Both the position numbers and the translations under genes were made by a program. DNA of 64,000 nt from CAYSZB01 sp964435475 (GTDB taxonomy: Bacteria > Chloroflexota > Anaerolineae > Anaerolineales > Anaerolineaceae): NCBI GenBank assembly GCA_964435475.1, contig CAYSZB010000004.1, positions 10,828 through 74,827 of the forward strand, given 5' to 3'. The notes beneath the pieces were generated by a model, which had not been told where the DNA came from, did not search any database, and saw only the letters and a list, made by a program, of their open reading frames with translations. Shown here piece by piece: positions 7,128 to 16,783 of this stretch; the first letter of the stretch is position 1; each line of letters opens with the position of its first letter.

Positions 7128-9770
7128 ATGAACATTAGCAAGTTAAAAACCCTGCATATGAGCGACCCGCTCGGTATTGATGTCAACCCGTACTTCTCCT
7201 GGATCATAGAAAGTGATGCCAGGGATATTATGCAATCTGCTTACCGCATCGTGGTTGCAGAACCTAGCGGCACGATCGCCTGGGACACGGGTAAGGTTGA
7301 AAGCGACAATTCAGCTTTCATCAGTTACGCAGGCGACCCACTTAAGAGCTGCGCCGCGTACACCTGGACAACCAGCGTGTGGGATAACCAGGGACACCAG
7401 GCGGCTGCTTCAGCGAAATTCGAAACAGCCTTCATAGTCCCCTCTGATTGGCAGGCGCAGTGGATCAAATCTCCCTTCAGAGTGAAGAAACGCCGAGCGG
7501 GTTTTGCCAAGCAGGCACCTGCCACAATGTTCCGCAAAGCCTTTAGCCTTAAGGAACAGCCTGCTCAGGCAAGACTATATGCCACCTGCCATGGCATATA
7601 CCAGGTCTCAATTAATGGTGTTCCTCCGGATGAGCGTGAATTTGCCCCGGAACACACCGTCTACCGCGATTACCTGTGTTATCAGACCTATGACATCACC
7701 AGGTTATTGCAAAACGGTGAGAATGTACTCGGGATGCATGTGGGTGATGGCTGGTATTGTGGCCCCAATACCAAGCCGGATATGGCGGATTACGAACCAG
7801 TGCATGCCGTCCTCTTCCAGTTGGAAGTGATCTATGCGGATGGCAGCAGGGAAGTGATCAATTCTGACAGCCATGTGAAAACCTCCCAGGGTGCGGTACT
7901 CTCTTCTGACCTTTTTGCCGGTGAACTTTTTGATGCCAACCTGCTGCAGCCTGGCTGGGATCGGCCTGGCTTTGATGACAAAGGATGGCGCAAGGGTATA
8001 CCTGCCAGTTATGGGTATAAAAACCTGGTTGCGCAGTTGGGTCAGCCGGTCAGGTCAGTGGCTACTATACCGGCGATCAAGGTGACCACATCCCCCAAGG
8101 GCGAGAAGATCGTCGACTTCGGCCAGGTGCTGGCCGGCAGGGTGCGCGCCCGCATCCATGCCCCCAGGGGTACCCGGGTTACCCTCGATCATTTTGAGAC
8201 TGTCGACCAGTATGGCAATTATTTCAAGACCATCCAGGGAAATATCCCTCAAAGAGATATTTACATTTCAGACGGCAGAGAAGTGGTTTTCGAGCCCCTC
8301 TTCACCTTCCATGGTTTCCGTTATGTGAGGGTCAGCGGGCTGGATGAGGTCAGGGCTGAAGACTTTTCCGCTATTGCCCTGTCCACAGAAATGGAAAACC
8401 TGGGAACCTTCGAATGTTCCAATGCCGACCTGAACCGCCTCTATGAGAACACCCGCTGGTCACAGCGTTCCAACATGCTGTCCATCCCGACCGACTGCCC
8501 CCAGCGTGAGAAAGCCGGCTGGACCGGTGACATCCAGATATATGCCACCACAGCCCTGCTCAACGAGGATGTCACCCCCTTCCTCACCCGCTGGATGAGA
8601 AACCTGACCTGCGACCAGTATGAGAACGGCGGGGTGCCCTTTGTTGTGCCCAATGTCAGCTTGTATAAGATGCTCAGCAAGTTGACTGGCTGGCTGTTCC
8701 ACAACGACGGACCGGCAGCTTCAGCCGGTTGGGGCGATGCCGCCGTGCTGGTGCCCTATTTCATGTACCAGGTCACCGGTAACACAGATATCCTGCACCA
8801 GCAGTATGACTCGATGAAGAAATGGTGCGATTATGTGATCACTACTGCCAGGTCAAAGCGCGCCAGGGGCAGCAAGCTGCCCGATGGGATCGAACAGTAC
8901 CTGTGGAACACCGGTTTCCACTTTGGAGAATGGTTGATCCCCAGCCTTTCTACAAAAGGCTACGGTTCGGGTACGTTTAGATCATTGAAAGATTCCTTGA
9001 AATATATTGCACCAATCTATGGCTATTTCTCGATGACCAGCATGGCAGAGATCGCCAGGGTGCTGGGCAATGCTGCAGATGCGCAGTATTACGGTGATAT
9101 TTCTTTGAAGATCAAGGATGCCATCGGCAAAGGTGTGATTGACCAGGATGGCAACATGCCGGTCGAACTGATGGGAGCATACGTGCTGCCGCTTTACTTC
9201 GACCTGGTGCCCGAAAAATTCCGCCAGCACTTTGCTGACCGGCTGGTCAAAATGATCGAAGAGAACGGCGGTTGCCTGGACACCGGGTTCCTGGGCACGC
9301 CTTTCCTGATGGATGCTTTGTGCAAGATCGAACGCACCGACCTGGCATATGCCATCCTGTACCAGGATAAATGTCCTTCATGGTTGTATGAGGTCAAGAA
9401 TGGTGCCACCAGCATCTGGGAAAGCTGGTATGCCTACAAGGAAGATGGCACACCTATCGTGATGAGCCTTAACCATTATGCCTTTGGCTGCGTGGACGAC
9501 TGGATCTTCCGATACATCAACGGCATTGATAAAACAAAGCCGGGTTTCAAACACATACTCATCCAGCCAGAACCGGATCAGAGCCTGACCTACGCCAGGC
9601 GTACCTTCCGCAGCGAATACGGCGATATCGTCTCCGACTGGAAGGTAACAGACGGCAAATTCCAGCTGGATGTGGCGATTCCCTGTAACACGACCGCCAC
9701 GGTGGTGCTGCCGGATGGCACCCACCATGAGCTTGGCAGTGGGCGTTACAACTTTTCCTGCCAGATTTGA
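7128..9770 (+). CDS. Alpha-L-rhamnosidase, GH78 (second copy)
   Basis: An 880-residue GH78 enzyme. The N-terminal region opens with the SDPLGIDVNPYFSW motif also seen in the first copy. The barrel motif is DCPQREKAGWTGD at residues 456-468, the 13-residue variant, one residue shorter than in the first GH78. The domain order matches the first copy but the helical C-terminal tail is absent. AGAGGTGTC precedes ATG 7128. No signal peptide is seen. The two GH78 proteins are clearly diverged, so they probably cut different rhamnosyl linkages. It is followed by two esterase genes with short gaps and probably shares their transcript with deoR. Confidence 0.95.
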   Translation: MNISKLKTLHMSDPLGIDVNPYFSWIIESDARDIMQSAYRIVVAEPSGTIAWDTGKVESDNSAFISYAGDPLKSCAAYTWTTSVWDNQGHQAAASAKFETAFIVPSDWQAQWIKSPFRVKKRRAGFAKQAPATMFRKAFSLKEQPAQARLYATCHGIYQVSINGVPPDEREFAPEHTVYRDYLCYQTYDITRLLQNGENVLGMHVGDGWYCGPNTKPDMADYEPVHAVLFQLEVIYADGSREVINSDSHVKTSQGAVLSSDLFAGELFDANLLQPGWDRPGFDDKGWRKGIPASYGYKNLVAQLGQPVRSVATIPAIKVTTSPKGEKIVDFGQVLAGRVRARIHAPRGTRVTLDHFETVDQYGNYFKTIQGNIPQRDIYISDGREVVFEPLFTFHGFRYVRVSGLDEVRAEDFSAIALSTEMENLGTFECSNADLNRLYENTRWSQRSNMLSIPTDCPQREKAGWTGDIQIYATTALLNEDVTPFLTRWMRNLTCDQYENGGVPFVVPNVSLYKMLSKLTGWLFHNDGPAASAGWGDAAVLVPYFMYQVTGNTDILHQQYDSMKKWCDYVITTARSKRARGSKLPDGIEQYLWNTGFHFGEWLIPSLSTKGYGSGTFRSLKDSLKYIAPIYGYFSMTSMAEIARVLGNAADAQYYGDISLKIKDAIGKGVIDQDGNMPVELMGAYVLPLYFDLVPEKFRQHFADRLVKMIEENGGCLDTGFLGTPFLMDALCKIERTDLAYAILYQDKCPSWLYEVKNGATSIWESWYAYKEDGTPIVMSLNHYAFGCVDDWIFRYINGIDKTKPGFKHILIQPEPDQSLTYARRTFRSEYGDIVSDWKVTDGKFQLDVAIPCNTTATVVLPDGTHHELGSGRYNFSCQI

Positions 9771-9803
9771 TCAGTATTGAGATTTCAAAAGGAGAATTAT
9801 GAT

Positions 9804-10781
9804 ATGACAGACGAAATCAAGATTAGTGATAAATTTTCAGCCATTGTAAAAAATCCTTACCTGGTGGATGACAGGGACCTCATCTTGCCTTTTGCCGGTG
9901 GGCTTCTAAAGGTCTTTTTCAATGGCTTATCCCTTGAACGGCTTGGCAAAATGATCAAGACCTGGAATCCACAGAGCATAGCAAATGGGTTGAACGCTAT
10001 CATTGCACACAAAAAGAGTGGAGTGCAGGTGCGCCACGATTTTTGGAATGACCAGGCGAAGACAGCTGATCCTACCAGGAAAGGCACCGGGATGCTCTTC
10101 TTCCCGGCTGCAACCAAGGCACCATTCGTCCTGGTCTGCCCCGGGGGAGCTTATATGAGCGTTGCATCGATCGTGGAGGGATTCCCGGTGGCAGCTGCCC
10201 TGAACCGCATGGGTTACAGTGCTTTTGTGATGACCTACCGCACGGTAAAGAACAGTTTCCCAAAACCACAATATGACCTGGCCCAGGCTGTCCATTACAT
10301 CCTTGATCATGCAAATGAGCTCAATGTGGAGAGAGATGGCTATGCAGTTTGTGGATTTTCAGCCGGGGGGCACCTGGCAGCCAGTTTTGGCAGCGATAAC
10401 CTGGGTTATCTGGAATTTGACCTGCCAGCGCCCAGGTCGCTCATCCTGGCGTACCCCGTGATCAGCATGGGGAAAATGACCCATGCGATAAGCCGCAAAA
10501 TGCTGCTGGGAAAATCTCCCACAGCAGAACAAATAAAAGAAACATCGGTCGAAGCGCATGTCCATGCCGGCTATCCGCCGACCTACATCTGGCACTGCAA
10601 CCATGACAATACAGTAGACTTCCAAAATAGCGTCCTGTTAAGCCAGGCATTGGAAAAAGCCAAGGTAGCTCATTTTTTGAAAGAGGTTGATGGCACTGCC
10701 CATGGCTGGGGATTGGCAGAAGGCACTGCAGCGGATGGATGGCTGGATGAAGCTGTCAAGTTCTGGCAGGGGATCAAATAA
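9804..10781 (+). CDS. Alpha/beta-hydrolase esterase, probable carbohydrate esterase
   Basis: A 325-residue alpha/beta hydrolase. It has the oxyanion segment CPGGAY (112-117), the nucleophile elbow GFSAGG with Ser187, the probable acid in CNHDNTVDF and the His in DGTAHGWG near the C-terminus. ATG 9804 is chosen because AAAAGGAG (9787-9794) lies 9 nt upstream; an in-frame TTG at 9777 lacks a site. It resembles acetyl-xylan/pectin acetylesterase-like serine hydrolases and is distinct from the esterase at 653. It sits between GH78 and a sialate-O-acetylesterase-type gene, so deacetylation of rhamnogalacturonan fragments is a reasonable inference. Confidence 0.75.
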   Translation: MTDEIKISDKFSAIVKNPYLVDDRDLILPFAGGLLKVFFNGLSLERLGKMIKTWNPQSIANGLNAIIAHKKSGVQVRHDFWNDQAKTADPTRKGTGMLFFPAATKAPFVLVCPGGAYMSVASIVEGFPVAAALNRMGYSAFVMTYRTVKNSFPKPQYDLAQAVHYILDHANELNVERDGYAVCGFSAGGHLAASFGSDNLGYLEFDLPAPRSLILAYPVISMGKMTHAISRKMLLGKSPTAEQIKETSVEAHVHAGYPPTYIWHCNHDNTVDFQNSVLLSQALEKAKVAHFLKEVDGTAHGWGLAEGTAADGWLDEAVKFWQGIK

Positions 10782-10800
10782 CTTAGAAGGGATTTTAAAT

Positions 10801-12348
10801 ATGAACAAAAGATCTTTTACGGTTGCCGGCATCTTTGGCGATTACATGGTTCTGCAAAGAGAAAAACCCATCAAAATATGGGGCACCAGCCGGGTGGAAC
10901 AAACCATAAATGTTTTTATTAATGTAAATGAAGTGGTATCCACAAGAATCATGCCTGGTGAATGGCAAATTACTCTGCCGGCGATGGAAGCAGCTCGGGG
11001 TCTGGAAATAAAGATCACCGGGGATGCTCAAAACGATGAATTAATATTTAAGAATGTAGCAATTGGTGAGGTCTGGATCGCCGGGGGGCAGTCCAATATG
11101 GAATTTGCCCTGGAATTTGACGCAGAAGCTAAAAAAGTGATCCCCCAGGCAAACAACCCGGATATCCGTTTTTATGACTGCCCGAAGGTGAAATTCGAAG
11201 GCCAGGAAAACCAAGATGACTACAGCCAGGTTGGTTTTTGGCGAGGATTGACCCCACAGAACGCCCCTTTCTACAGCGCGGTAGGGTTTTATTTTGCCAG
11301 CAAGCTGTATGAACGGTACCGGGTACCTGTTGGTATCCTTGGCTGCAACTGGGGAGGAACAACTGCAGCCACATGGATGGATGAGCGATACCTGGTCGAA
11401 GATGATGAATTATCAGTATACTGGCAAGAATACCAAAATGGGCTCGAAAAACTTGACATTGGAAAATACATCACAGACGAGAAGAAAGCCCGCGATGATA
11501 TGAAGAGCCCAATGATGGTCTCGATTTTGCGCAAGATCCTGGAAGGAAGCCTGGGACCTGTGCTCAAAATGATCGTACTTGCCGGGATGAGGTCCATGGC
11601 AAAAAATGCACCTGCGCTGGGTCCCTACAGTGAGAACAGACCGGGCGGTCTATATCACATGATGCTTAAAAAGATTGCTGGTTTTACAGTGCGAGGTGTG
11701 ATCTGGTACCAGGGAGAATCCGACGATCTAAAAGCTGGTATATATGCCAGGCTATTTGCAGCCATGATCCGCTGCTGGCGCGATGCATGGCAGGATGAGC
11801 TGCCCTTCCTATTTGTTCAGCTGGCACCATGGGAGCGTTGGTTGGCCTTAAATGCTCTCAACTTCCCTATCATCCGTGAACAACAGGACCTGGTATCCAG
11901 AACAATACCCGGAGCTCATATGGTCAGCATCATGGACTATGGCGAGAGAGATGATGTCCATCCCAAGCACAAGCGCCCGGTGGGTGAGCGCCTGGCACTG
12001 CTGGCAAGGGGTAAGGTGTATGGGGAGGATATCCTGTGTGAGGCACCAGAAGCCCAGGCTGCCCGGTTTGAAAATGGCGACCTGGTCATCCCTTTCCTTT
12101 ACACTGGCAATGGGCTGTTCATCAAGGGCAAGAGCCTGGAAAGTCTGGAACTGATCGCCGATGGGAAGAAGCTCGAACCAATCAAAGTCTCGATCACGCC
12201 CTCTTCCGTCAGGGTGCAGGTCACAGGATTATCGTTCGCAAAGGAACTCGAGATTCGCTTTGCTTACCGTAATTTTGCCGAAGTAAACCTCTATAACAGC
12301 GCTGACCTGCCCGCCAAGCCTTTCCGGCAGGTAATAGAGGTCAGATAA
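10801..12348 (+). CDS. Sialate O-acetylesterase-type SGNH esterase
   Basis: A 515-residue SGNH-hydrolase-superfamily esterase. The block-I motif GGQSNMEF holds the nucleophile Ser98. The VIWYQGESD motif is the second family hallmark, and the Asp/His segment DDVHPKHKRPVGERLA follows. Flanking beta domains are at the N-terminus (GDYMVLQREKPIKIWG) and C-terminus. ATG 10801 follows AGAAGGGA; longer in-frame starts upstream would lie inside the preceding gene. In polysaccharide loci this family commonly removes acetyl groups from pectin or xylan rather than sialate. The gene ends 90 bp before rhaB. Confidence 0.85.
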   Translation: MNKRSFTVAGIFGDYMVLQREKPIKIWGTSRVEQTINVFINVNEVVSTRIMPGEWQITLPAMEAARGLEIKITGDAQNDELIFKNVAIGEVWIAGGQSNMEFALEFDAEAKKVIPQANNPDIRFYDCPKVKFEGQENQDDYSQVGFWRGLTPQNAPFYSAVGFYFASKLYERYRVPVGILGCNWGGTTAATWMDERYLVEDDELSVYWQEYQNGLEKLDIGKYITDEKKARDDMKSPMMVSILRKILEGSLGPVLKMIVLAGMRSMAKNAPALGPYSENRPGGLYHMMLKKIAGFTVRGVIWYQGESDDLKAGIYARLFAAMIRCWRDAWQDELPFLFVQLAPWERWLALNALNFPIIREQQDLVSRTIPGAHMVSIMDYGERDDVHPKHKRPVGERLALLARGKVYGEDILCEAPEAQAARFENGDLVIPFLYTGNGLFIKGKSLESLELIADGKKLEPIKVSITPSSVRVQVTGLSFAKELEIRFAYRNFAEVNLYNSADLPAKPFRQVIEVR

Positions 12349-12438
12349 GGATCATGGTTTATCCTGACCAGGAATTAGATCGTTCAGTTGATGGCTGAAA
12401 TTATTGAGTGATGGGACGAACTTGCTGAATTGACCACT

Positions 12439-13911
12439 ATGAAAAGTAGATCTGGAAATGATTTAGTTAGAAACTACCTGGCACTGGACCTGGGTGCTGA
12501 AAGTGGACGGGCAATCGTAGGCTCGATCCGTGACGGCAGACTCAGCCTCACAGAAACGCATCGTTTCCTGAACACGCCTGTCCAGCAGCCTGACGGCGTC
12601 CACTGGGACCTGCCGCGCCAATGGCAGGATATCCAGGCGGGCATCCAGAAATCTGCCCTGCAGTACCCACTGGAGAGCCTGGGGGTGGATACCTGGGGAG
12701 TCGATTTTAGCCTGCTGGATGAGAACGAACAACCATTATTTGATCCTTTTCACTACCGCGATGCCAGGACGGACGGCATGATGGAAGAGGTATTTAAGAA
12801 GGTCTCCCGGTCTGAGGTATTTACCCAAACGGGCATCCAGTTCATGCAGTTGAACACCCTTTACCAGCTGTATGCCATGGTCCTTGCGGAGCACCCAGCG
12901 TTGGGAAAAGCCCGGACCTTCCTGACCATGCCGGATCTCTTCAACCACTTTTTGTGCGGCAGCAAGGTCTGTGAATTGAGCATTGCCACCACCACGCAGT
13001 GTTTCGATCCCCTGAAAGGCACCTGGGCGTTTGATCTGCTGGGTAAACTGGGTATTCCCACCCAGATCTTCCCCCGGGTTATTCAACCCGGTACCTTACT
13101 GGGTCAATTGTTGCCAAACGTATCCCGCGAGATCGGAATCACACCCATTCCGGTGGTGGCACCCGCCAGCCATGACACTGGCTCGGCAGTAGCAGCTGTT
13201 CCAGCCGGGAATGGCTCTTTTGCCTGGCTCAGTTCCGGTACCTGGTCGATCCTGGGGGCGGAGGTTTCTCGGCCGGTTATTAATGAAAAAGCACTTGCTT
13301 TCAACTTTACAAACGAAGGTGGGGTTCCCGGTACCTGGCGACTTTCCAAGAATATTATGGGATTATGGTTGGTCCAGGAATGCAAGCGGGAGTGGGGTAT
13401 GACATATCCAGAATTGACCAGTTTGGCAGCTGATGCGAAGCCATTCCTGGCGGTGATCGACCCGGATGACCTGCGCTTCCTGCACCCCGGAAATATGCCA
13501 CAGAAGATCCAGCAGTACTGTGCGGAGACCAGCCAATATATACCGGGAGCGCCTGGCGAGATCGTACGGATTGTCCTGGAAAGCCTGGCATTGAAATACC
13601 GCATGGTGCTTGATCAACTTGAAGAGTTGACCGGCTCTCACCTGGACCGCATCCACATCATCGGGGGAGGCACCCGGAACCGCCTGCTTTCGCAGTTTGC
13701 GGCGGATGCCACCGGTCGCCAGGTGATCTGTGGTCCGGTTGAGGCGACAGCAGCCGGCAATATCCTGATGCAGTCCATTGCCCTGGGCGATTTAGGTTCG
13801 CTAACTGAAGGGCGTGAAATCATTAAAGGATCGTTTGAATTGGAAACCTATGATCCTATTTATAAACCAGGCTGGGATGACGCTTATGCCCGGCTGTTGA
13901 AAGGAAAATAA
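12439..13911 (+). CDS. rhaB: Rhamnulokinase
   Basis: A 490-residue FGGY-family sugar kinase, the same size as E. coli RhaB (489). It phosphorylates L-rhamnulose to L-rhamnulose 1-phosphate with ATP. The N-terminal phosphate-binding motif YLALDLGAESGR and the substrate block VDTWGVDFSLLD are typical of RhaB, followed by the C-terminal ATP site around IIGGGTRNRLLSQFAADATGR. ATG 12439 is taken; no clear ribosome site precedes it, and TTG 12430 is possible. It starts the tight rhaB-rhaD-rhaA run (2 and 7 bp gaps). The 90-bp upstream gap could hold a promoter, but I see no clear one. Confidence 0.95.
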   Translation: MKSRSGNDLVRNYLALDLGAESGRAIVGSIRDGRLSLTETHRFLNTPVQQPDGVHWDLPRQWQDIQAGIQKSALQYPLESLGVDTWGVDFSLLDENEQPLFDPFHYRDARTDGMMEEVFKKVSRSEVFTQTGIQFMQLNTLYQLYAMVLAEHPALGKARTFLTMPDLFNHFLCGSKVCELSIATTTQCFDPLKGTWAFDLLGKLGIPTQIFPRVIQPGTLLGQLLPNVSREIGITPIPVVAPASHDTGSAVAAVPAGNGSFAWLSSGTWSILGAEVSRPVINEKALAFNFTNEGGVPGTWRLSKNIMGLWLVQECKREWGMTYPELTSLAADAKPFLAVIDPDDLRFLHPGNMPQKIQQYCAETSQYIPGAPGEIVRIVLESLALKYRMVLDQLEELTGSHLDRIHIIGGGTRNRLLSQFAADATGRQVICGPVEATAAGNILMQSIALGDLGSLTEGREIIKGSFELETYDPIYKPGWDDAYARLLKGK

Positions 13912-13913
13912 AA

Positions 13914-14735
13914 ATGCAACCAGAACCATATCCAGAACTGGATGACCTCTTGACCATGATGGGCGAGGCGGGCAGGCACCTGGCAGATATCGAATCCAGC
14001 GAAGGCGCTGCCGGAAATATCTCGGTCTGCCTGCGCTGGCCGCTCGAACTGCGCACCCGCTTTCCCCTGGTGGACACGCTGAACCTTCCCCAAAGGGTGC
14101 CTGAACTGGCTGGGGCGACCTTCCTGGTCAGCGGTTCCGGGCGGCGCCTGCGCGAGATCATTGATGACCCGACTGCCAACATTGCCTGTATCGTGGTCGA
14201 TCCGGGTGGATCAACTGGTAGACTCTTTACATCCTACCACCGCCGCTTTGCCCAGGTGACCAGTGAGTTCAACTCGCACCTGGCTGTGCACTACGACCAG
14301 ATCTTGTCTTCAGGAACCAACTTCCATGCCGTGATCCATGCCCAGCCGGTCCACTTGACATTGCTGTCGCACATTGCCCGCTACCAGGATGAGAGGTATC
14401 TTAACCAGCACCTCCTGCGCTGGCAGCCGGAGACGATCATCAACCTGCCGGAAGGGATCGGTTTCATTCCCTTCCGCCTGCCTGGTTCGCCTGAACTGAT
14501 GGCTGCCAATGTGGCCAGCCTGAGGGAACACCGAATTGTCATCTGGTCCAAACACGGTGTCATGGCCCGCTCCGATATCTCGGTCAAGCGGGCTGCAGAC
14601 CGAGTGGAATATGCTGAGACTGCAGCAAAATATGAGTACCTGAACCTGTGCATCAACGAAATGGGTGAGGGTCTCAGCCAGGCAGAAATCATTGCGATCT
14701 GCAAAAAATTCGATATCCAACAATCAATATTTTAG
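13914..14735 (+). CDS. rhaD: Rhamnulose-1-phosphate aldolase
   Basis: A 273-residue class II (zinc) aldolase, the size of E. coli RhaD (274). It splits L-rhamnulose 1-phosphate into dihydroxyacetone phosphate and L-lactaldehyde. The phosphate-binding segment [10 protein letters not shown] (28-37), Glu118 in the TSEFNSHL helix and zinc-ligand candidates His142 and His214 (SKHGVMAR) are visible. The middle zinc motif reads HAQ (142-144) where the E. coli enzyme has HCH, so the second ligand His appears as Gln144, with another His at 147. The start is 2 bp after rhaB, and the rhamnulose identity rests on that context and overall similarity. Confidence 0.92.
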   Translation: MQPEPYPELDDLLTMMGEAGRHLADIESSEGAAGNISVCLRWPLELRTRFPLVDTLNLPQRVPELAGATFLVSGSGRRLREIIDDPTANIACIVVDPGGSTGRLFTSYHRRFAQVTSEFNSHLAVHYDQILSSGTNFHAVIHAQPVHLTLLSHIARYQDERYLNQHLLRWQPETIINLPEGIGFIPFRLPGSPELMAANVASLREHRIVIWSKHGVMARSDISVKRAADRVEYAETAAKYEYLNLCINEMGEGLSQAEIIAICKKFDIQQSIF

Positions 14736-14742
14736 AGGACCG

Positions 14743-16005
14743 ATGAGAACGACCGATGATTTGATTAAAAATTCTTATCAACTGGCCAAGGAGCGTTATG
14801 CTGCCCTGGCTGTGGATACGGATGAGGCGCTGAGCCGCCTGGATGAGGTGTCTCTCAGCCTGCACTGCTGGCAGGGGGATGACGTGGCGGGTTTTGAGAA
14901 CCGCGGCAGTGAACTTTCGGGCGGTATATCGACCACCGGCAACTACCCGGGCAAGGCGCGTAATCCCCAGGAGTTACGGGCTGACCTGGACCTGGCATAC
15001 AGCCTGCTGCCGGGCAGCCACCGCCTCAGCCTGCATGCCATCTACCTGGAAAGTGATCGACCGGTGGATCGCAACCAGATCGAGCCACAGCACTTCTCTG
15101 CCTGGGTAGATTGGGCAAGGGAAAAGGGACATGGTCTGGACTTCAACCCAACCTGTTTCTCACATCCCCTGGCGTCCTCAGGTTTTACTCTCTCCAGTGC
15201 TGATCCAACCATCCGCAACTTCTGGGTGGAACATTGCATCGCCTGCCGAAGGATCGGGGACTACTTTGGGCGTGAATTGGGCACTCCAGCTGTAACCAAC
15301 ATCTGGATCCCGGATGGCTATAAGGATACGCCGGTGGATCGGCAGGGACCCCGGGAGCGCTTGATCGAGTCATTAGACCTGGTCCTGGCTGAAGAACTGA
15401 CGCATAACCTGGATGCTGTAGAGCCCAAGTTATTTGGTCTTGGCCTGGAGAGCTACACGACAGGTTCGATGGAGTTCTACACAGCCTACGCCCTCAGCCG
15501 TAAACTTCTGCTGACCCTGGACAGCGGTCACTTCCATCCCACGGAAAGCATTGGCGACAAGATCTCCTCCCTGCTATTATTCTTTGACCAGTTACTGCTG
15601 CATGTCAGCCGGGGAGTGCGCTGGGATAGCGACCACGTGGTGACCTACAGCGATGAACTGCAGACCATCGCCCAGGAGATCGTACGCCATGATGCGCTGG
15701 AAAGGATACATATCGGGCTGGACTATTTTGATGCCAGCATCAACCGGGTGGCTGCCTGGGTCATCGGCTCGCGCAATACCCTCAAGGCCATCATGGCAGC
15801 CCTACTTGAACCGCTCGAGACACTTAAACACCTGGAACTGGTCGGTGATCACACACAGCGCCTTGCTTTGCTTGAAGAACTTAAGGTTCTACCTTTTGCT
15901 GCTGTCTGGGACTACTACTGCCTGACGAAAAATGTGCCAGTGGGCATTGACTACATGCAATCCATCAAGGCATATGAAACAGAAGTGCTGTTAAAGCGCT
16001 CATGA
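14743..16005 (+). CDS. rhaA: L-rhamnose isomerase
   Basis: A 420-residue enzyme (E. coli RhaA is 419) that converts L-rhamnose to L-rhamnulose in a metal-dependent TIM barrel. The N-terminal [15 protein letters not shown] block is diagnostic. Metal ligands are visible in [11 protein letters not shown] (Glu), [12 protein letters not shown] (Asp and His), RWDSDHV (two Asp) and [11 protein letters not shown] (Asp). ATG 14743 follows AGAGGA; an in-frame upstream start would overlap rhaD. With rhaB and rhaD it completes the phosphorylative rhamnose pathway. Confidence 0.96.
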   Translation: MRTTDDLIKNSYQLAKERYAALAVDTDEALSRLDEVSLSLHCWQGDDVAGFENRGSELSGGISTTGNYPGKARNPQELRADLDLAYSLLPGSHRLSLHAIYLESDRPVDRNQIEPQHFSAWVDWAREKGHGLDFNPTCFSHPLASSGFTLSSADPTIRNFWVEHCIACRRIGDYFGRELGTPAVTNIWIPDGYKDTPVDRQGPRERLIESLDLVLAEELTHNLDAVEPKLFGLGLESYTTGSMEFYTAYALSRKLLLTLDSGHFHPTESIGDKISSLLLFFDQLLLHVSRGVRWDSDHVVTYSDELQTIAQEIVRHDALERIHIGLDYFDASINRVAAWVIGSRNTLKAIMAALLEPLETLKHLELVGDHTQRLALLEELKVLPFAAVWDYYCLTKNVPVGIDYMQSIKAYETEVLLKRS

Positions 16006-16024
16006 GTAAGAAACCGAGCTAAAC

Positions 16025-16783
16025 ATGGAAGATATTCGTACCCAACTTGTTAACATGGCGCGCCACCTGGGTAACCCGGCACGGGATTATGCCATCCTGG
16101 GGGAAGGTAACGTTTCGGCACGGCAGGACAGGCAGACCTTCTGGGTCAAGGCTAGCGGCTCATCGATGCCCACCCTGGAAATTGCCAACCTGGTGCAGGT
16201 TTCGTTTGAGCGCATTGAGAAATTGCTGGGCCAGGCATCTTTAAGCGACGGAGAAGTCAGATCAGGACTGGAAAAAGCGCGCATCGATGATACCGTTAAG
16301 GTAATGCCGTCGGTCGAGACCTTCCTGCATGCCATCTTATTGCGGCTGGAAGGGGTCAATTTTGTGGGTCATACCCATCCGACTGCCATTTTGAGCATCA
16401 TGTGCTCGCAAAATGCACAGCAGGCTTTTTCGGGATCTCTTTTCCCTGACCAGATCGTCTACTGTGGTCCGGCTGTGGTTTATGTGCCGTATACTGACCC
16501 CGGCTTGCCGCTGGCACTGCGTGTGCGCGATGAGATCAATGCCTTTGCGGATCGCCATGGTGAAGCACCCAAAGTAATCCTGATGCAAAATCATGGGATG
16601 ATAACGGTAGGCAAGACTCCGGCGGATGTAGAGAACATCACTGCCATGTGCGTTAAGGCTGCCCGGGTGATCCTTGGAACTTACCAGATGGGAGGACCCA
16701 GTTTCTTGTCTACCTCGAACGTTGAGCGTATCCATTCGCGTCCTGATGAGCACTACCGTAAGCAGATCTGGGGACTAAAATGA
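16025..16783 (+). CDS. Second class II aldolase/adducin-family protein
   Basis: A 252-residue class II aldolase-fold protein distinct from RhaD. It keeps a complete zinc site: HTH at His116/His118 and His190 in QNHGM. Glu99 in SVETFLHA is placed like the catalytic acid of fuculose-phosphate aldolase. The N-terminal LGEGNVSAR is the usual phosphate loop. It overlaps the PHP gene by 4 bp, so the two are translationally coupled. The substrate is unknown. It may be a second sugar-phosphate aldolase or an epimerase, since AraD shares the fold. It lies in the rhamnose operon but RhaD already supplies the expected activity. Confidence 0.8.
   Translation: MEDIRTQLVNMARHLGNPARDYAILGEGNVSARQDRQTFWVKASGSSMPTLEIANLVQVSFERIEKLLGQASLSDGEVRSGLEKARIDDTVKVMPSVETFLHAILLRLEGVNFVGHTHPTAILSIMCSQNAQQAFSGSLFPDQIVYCGPAVVYVPYTDPGLPLALRVRDEINAFADRHGEAPKVILMQNHGMITVGKTPADVENITAMCVKAARVILGTYQMGGPSFLSTSNVERIHSRPDEHYRKQIWGLK

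Noticed and set aside
10801..12348. True sialic acid metabolism from the sialate O-acetylesterase-type gene
   Set aside because: No sialic acid lyase, kinase or transporter is present; the family is common in pectin and xylan loci and fits rhamnogalacturonan deacetylation better.
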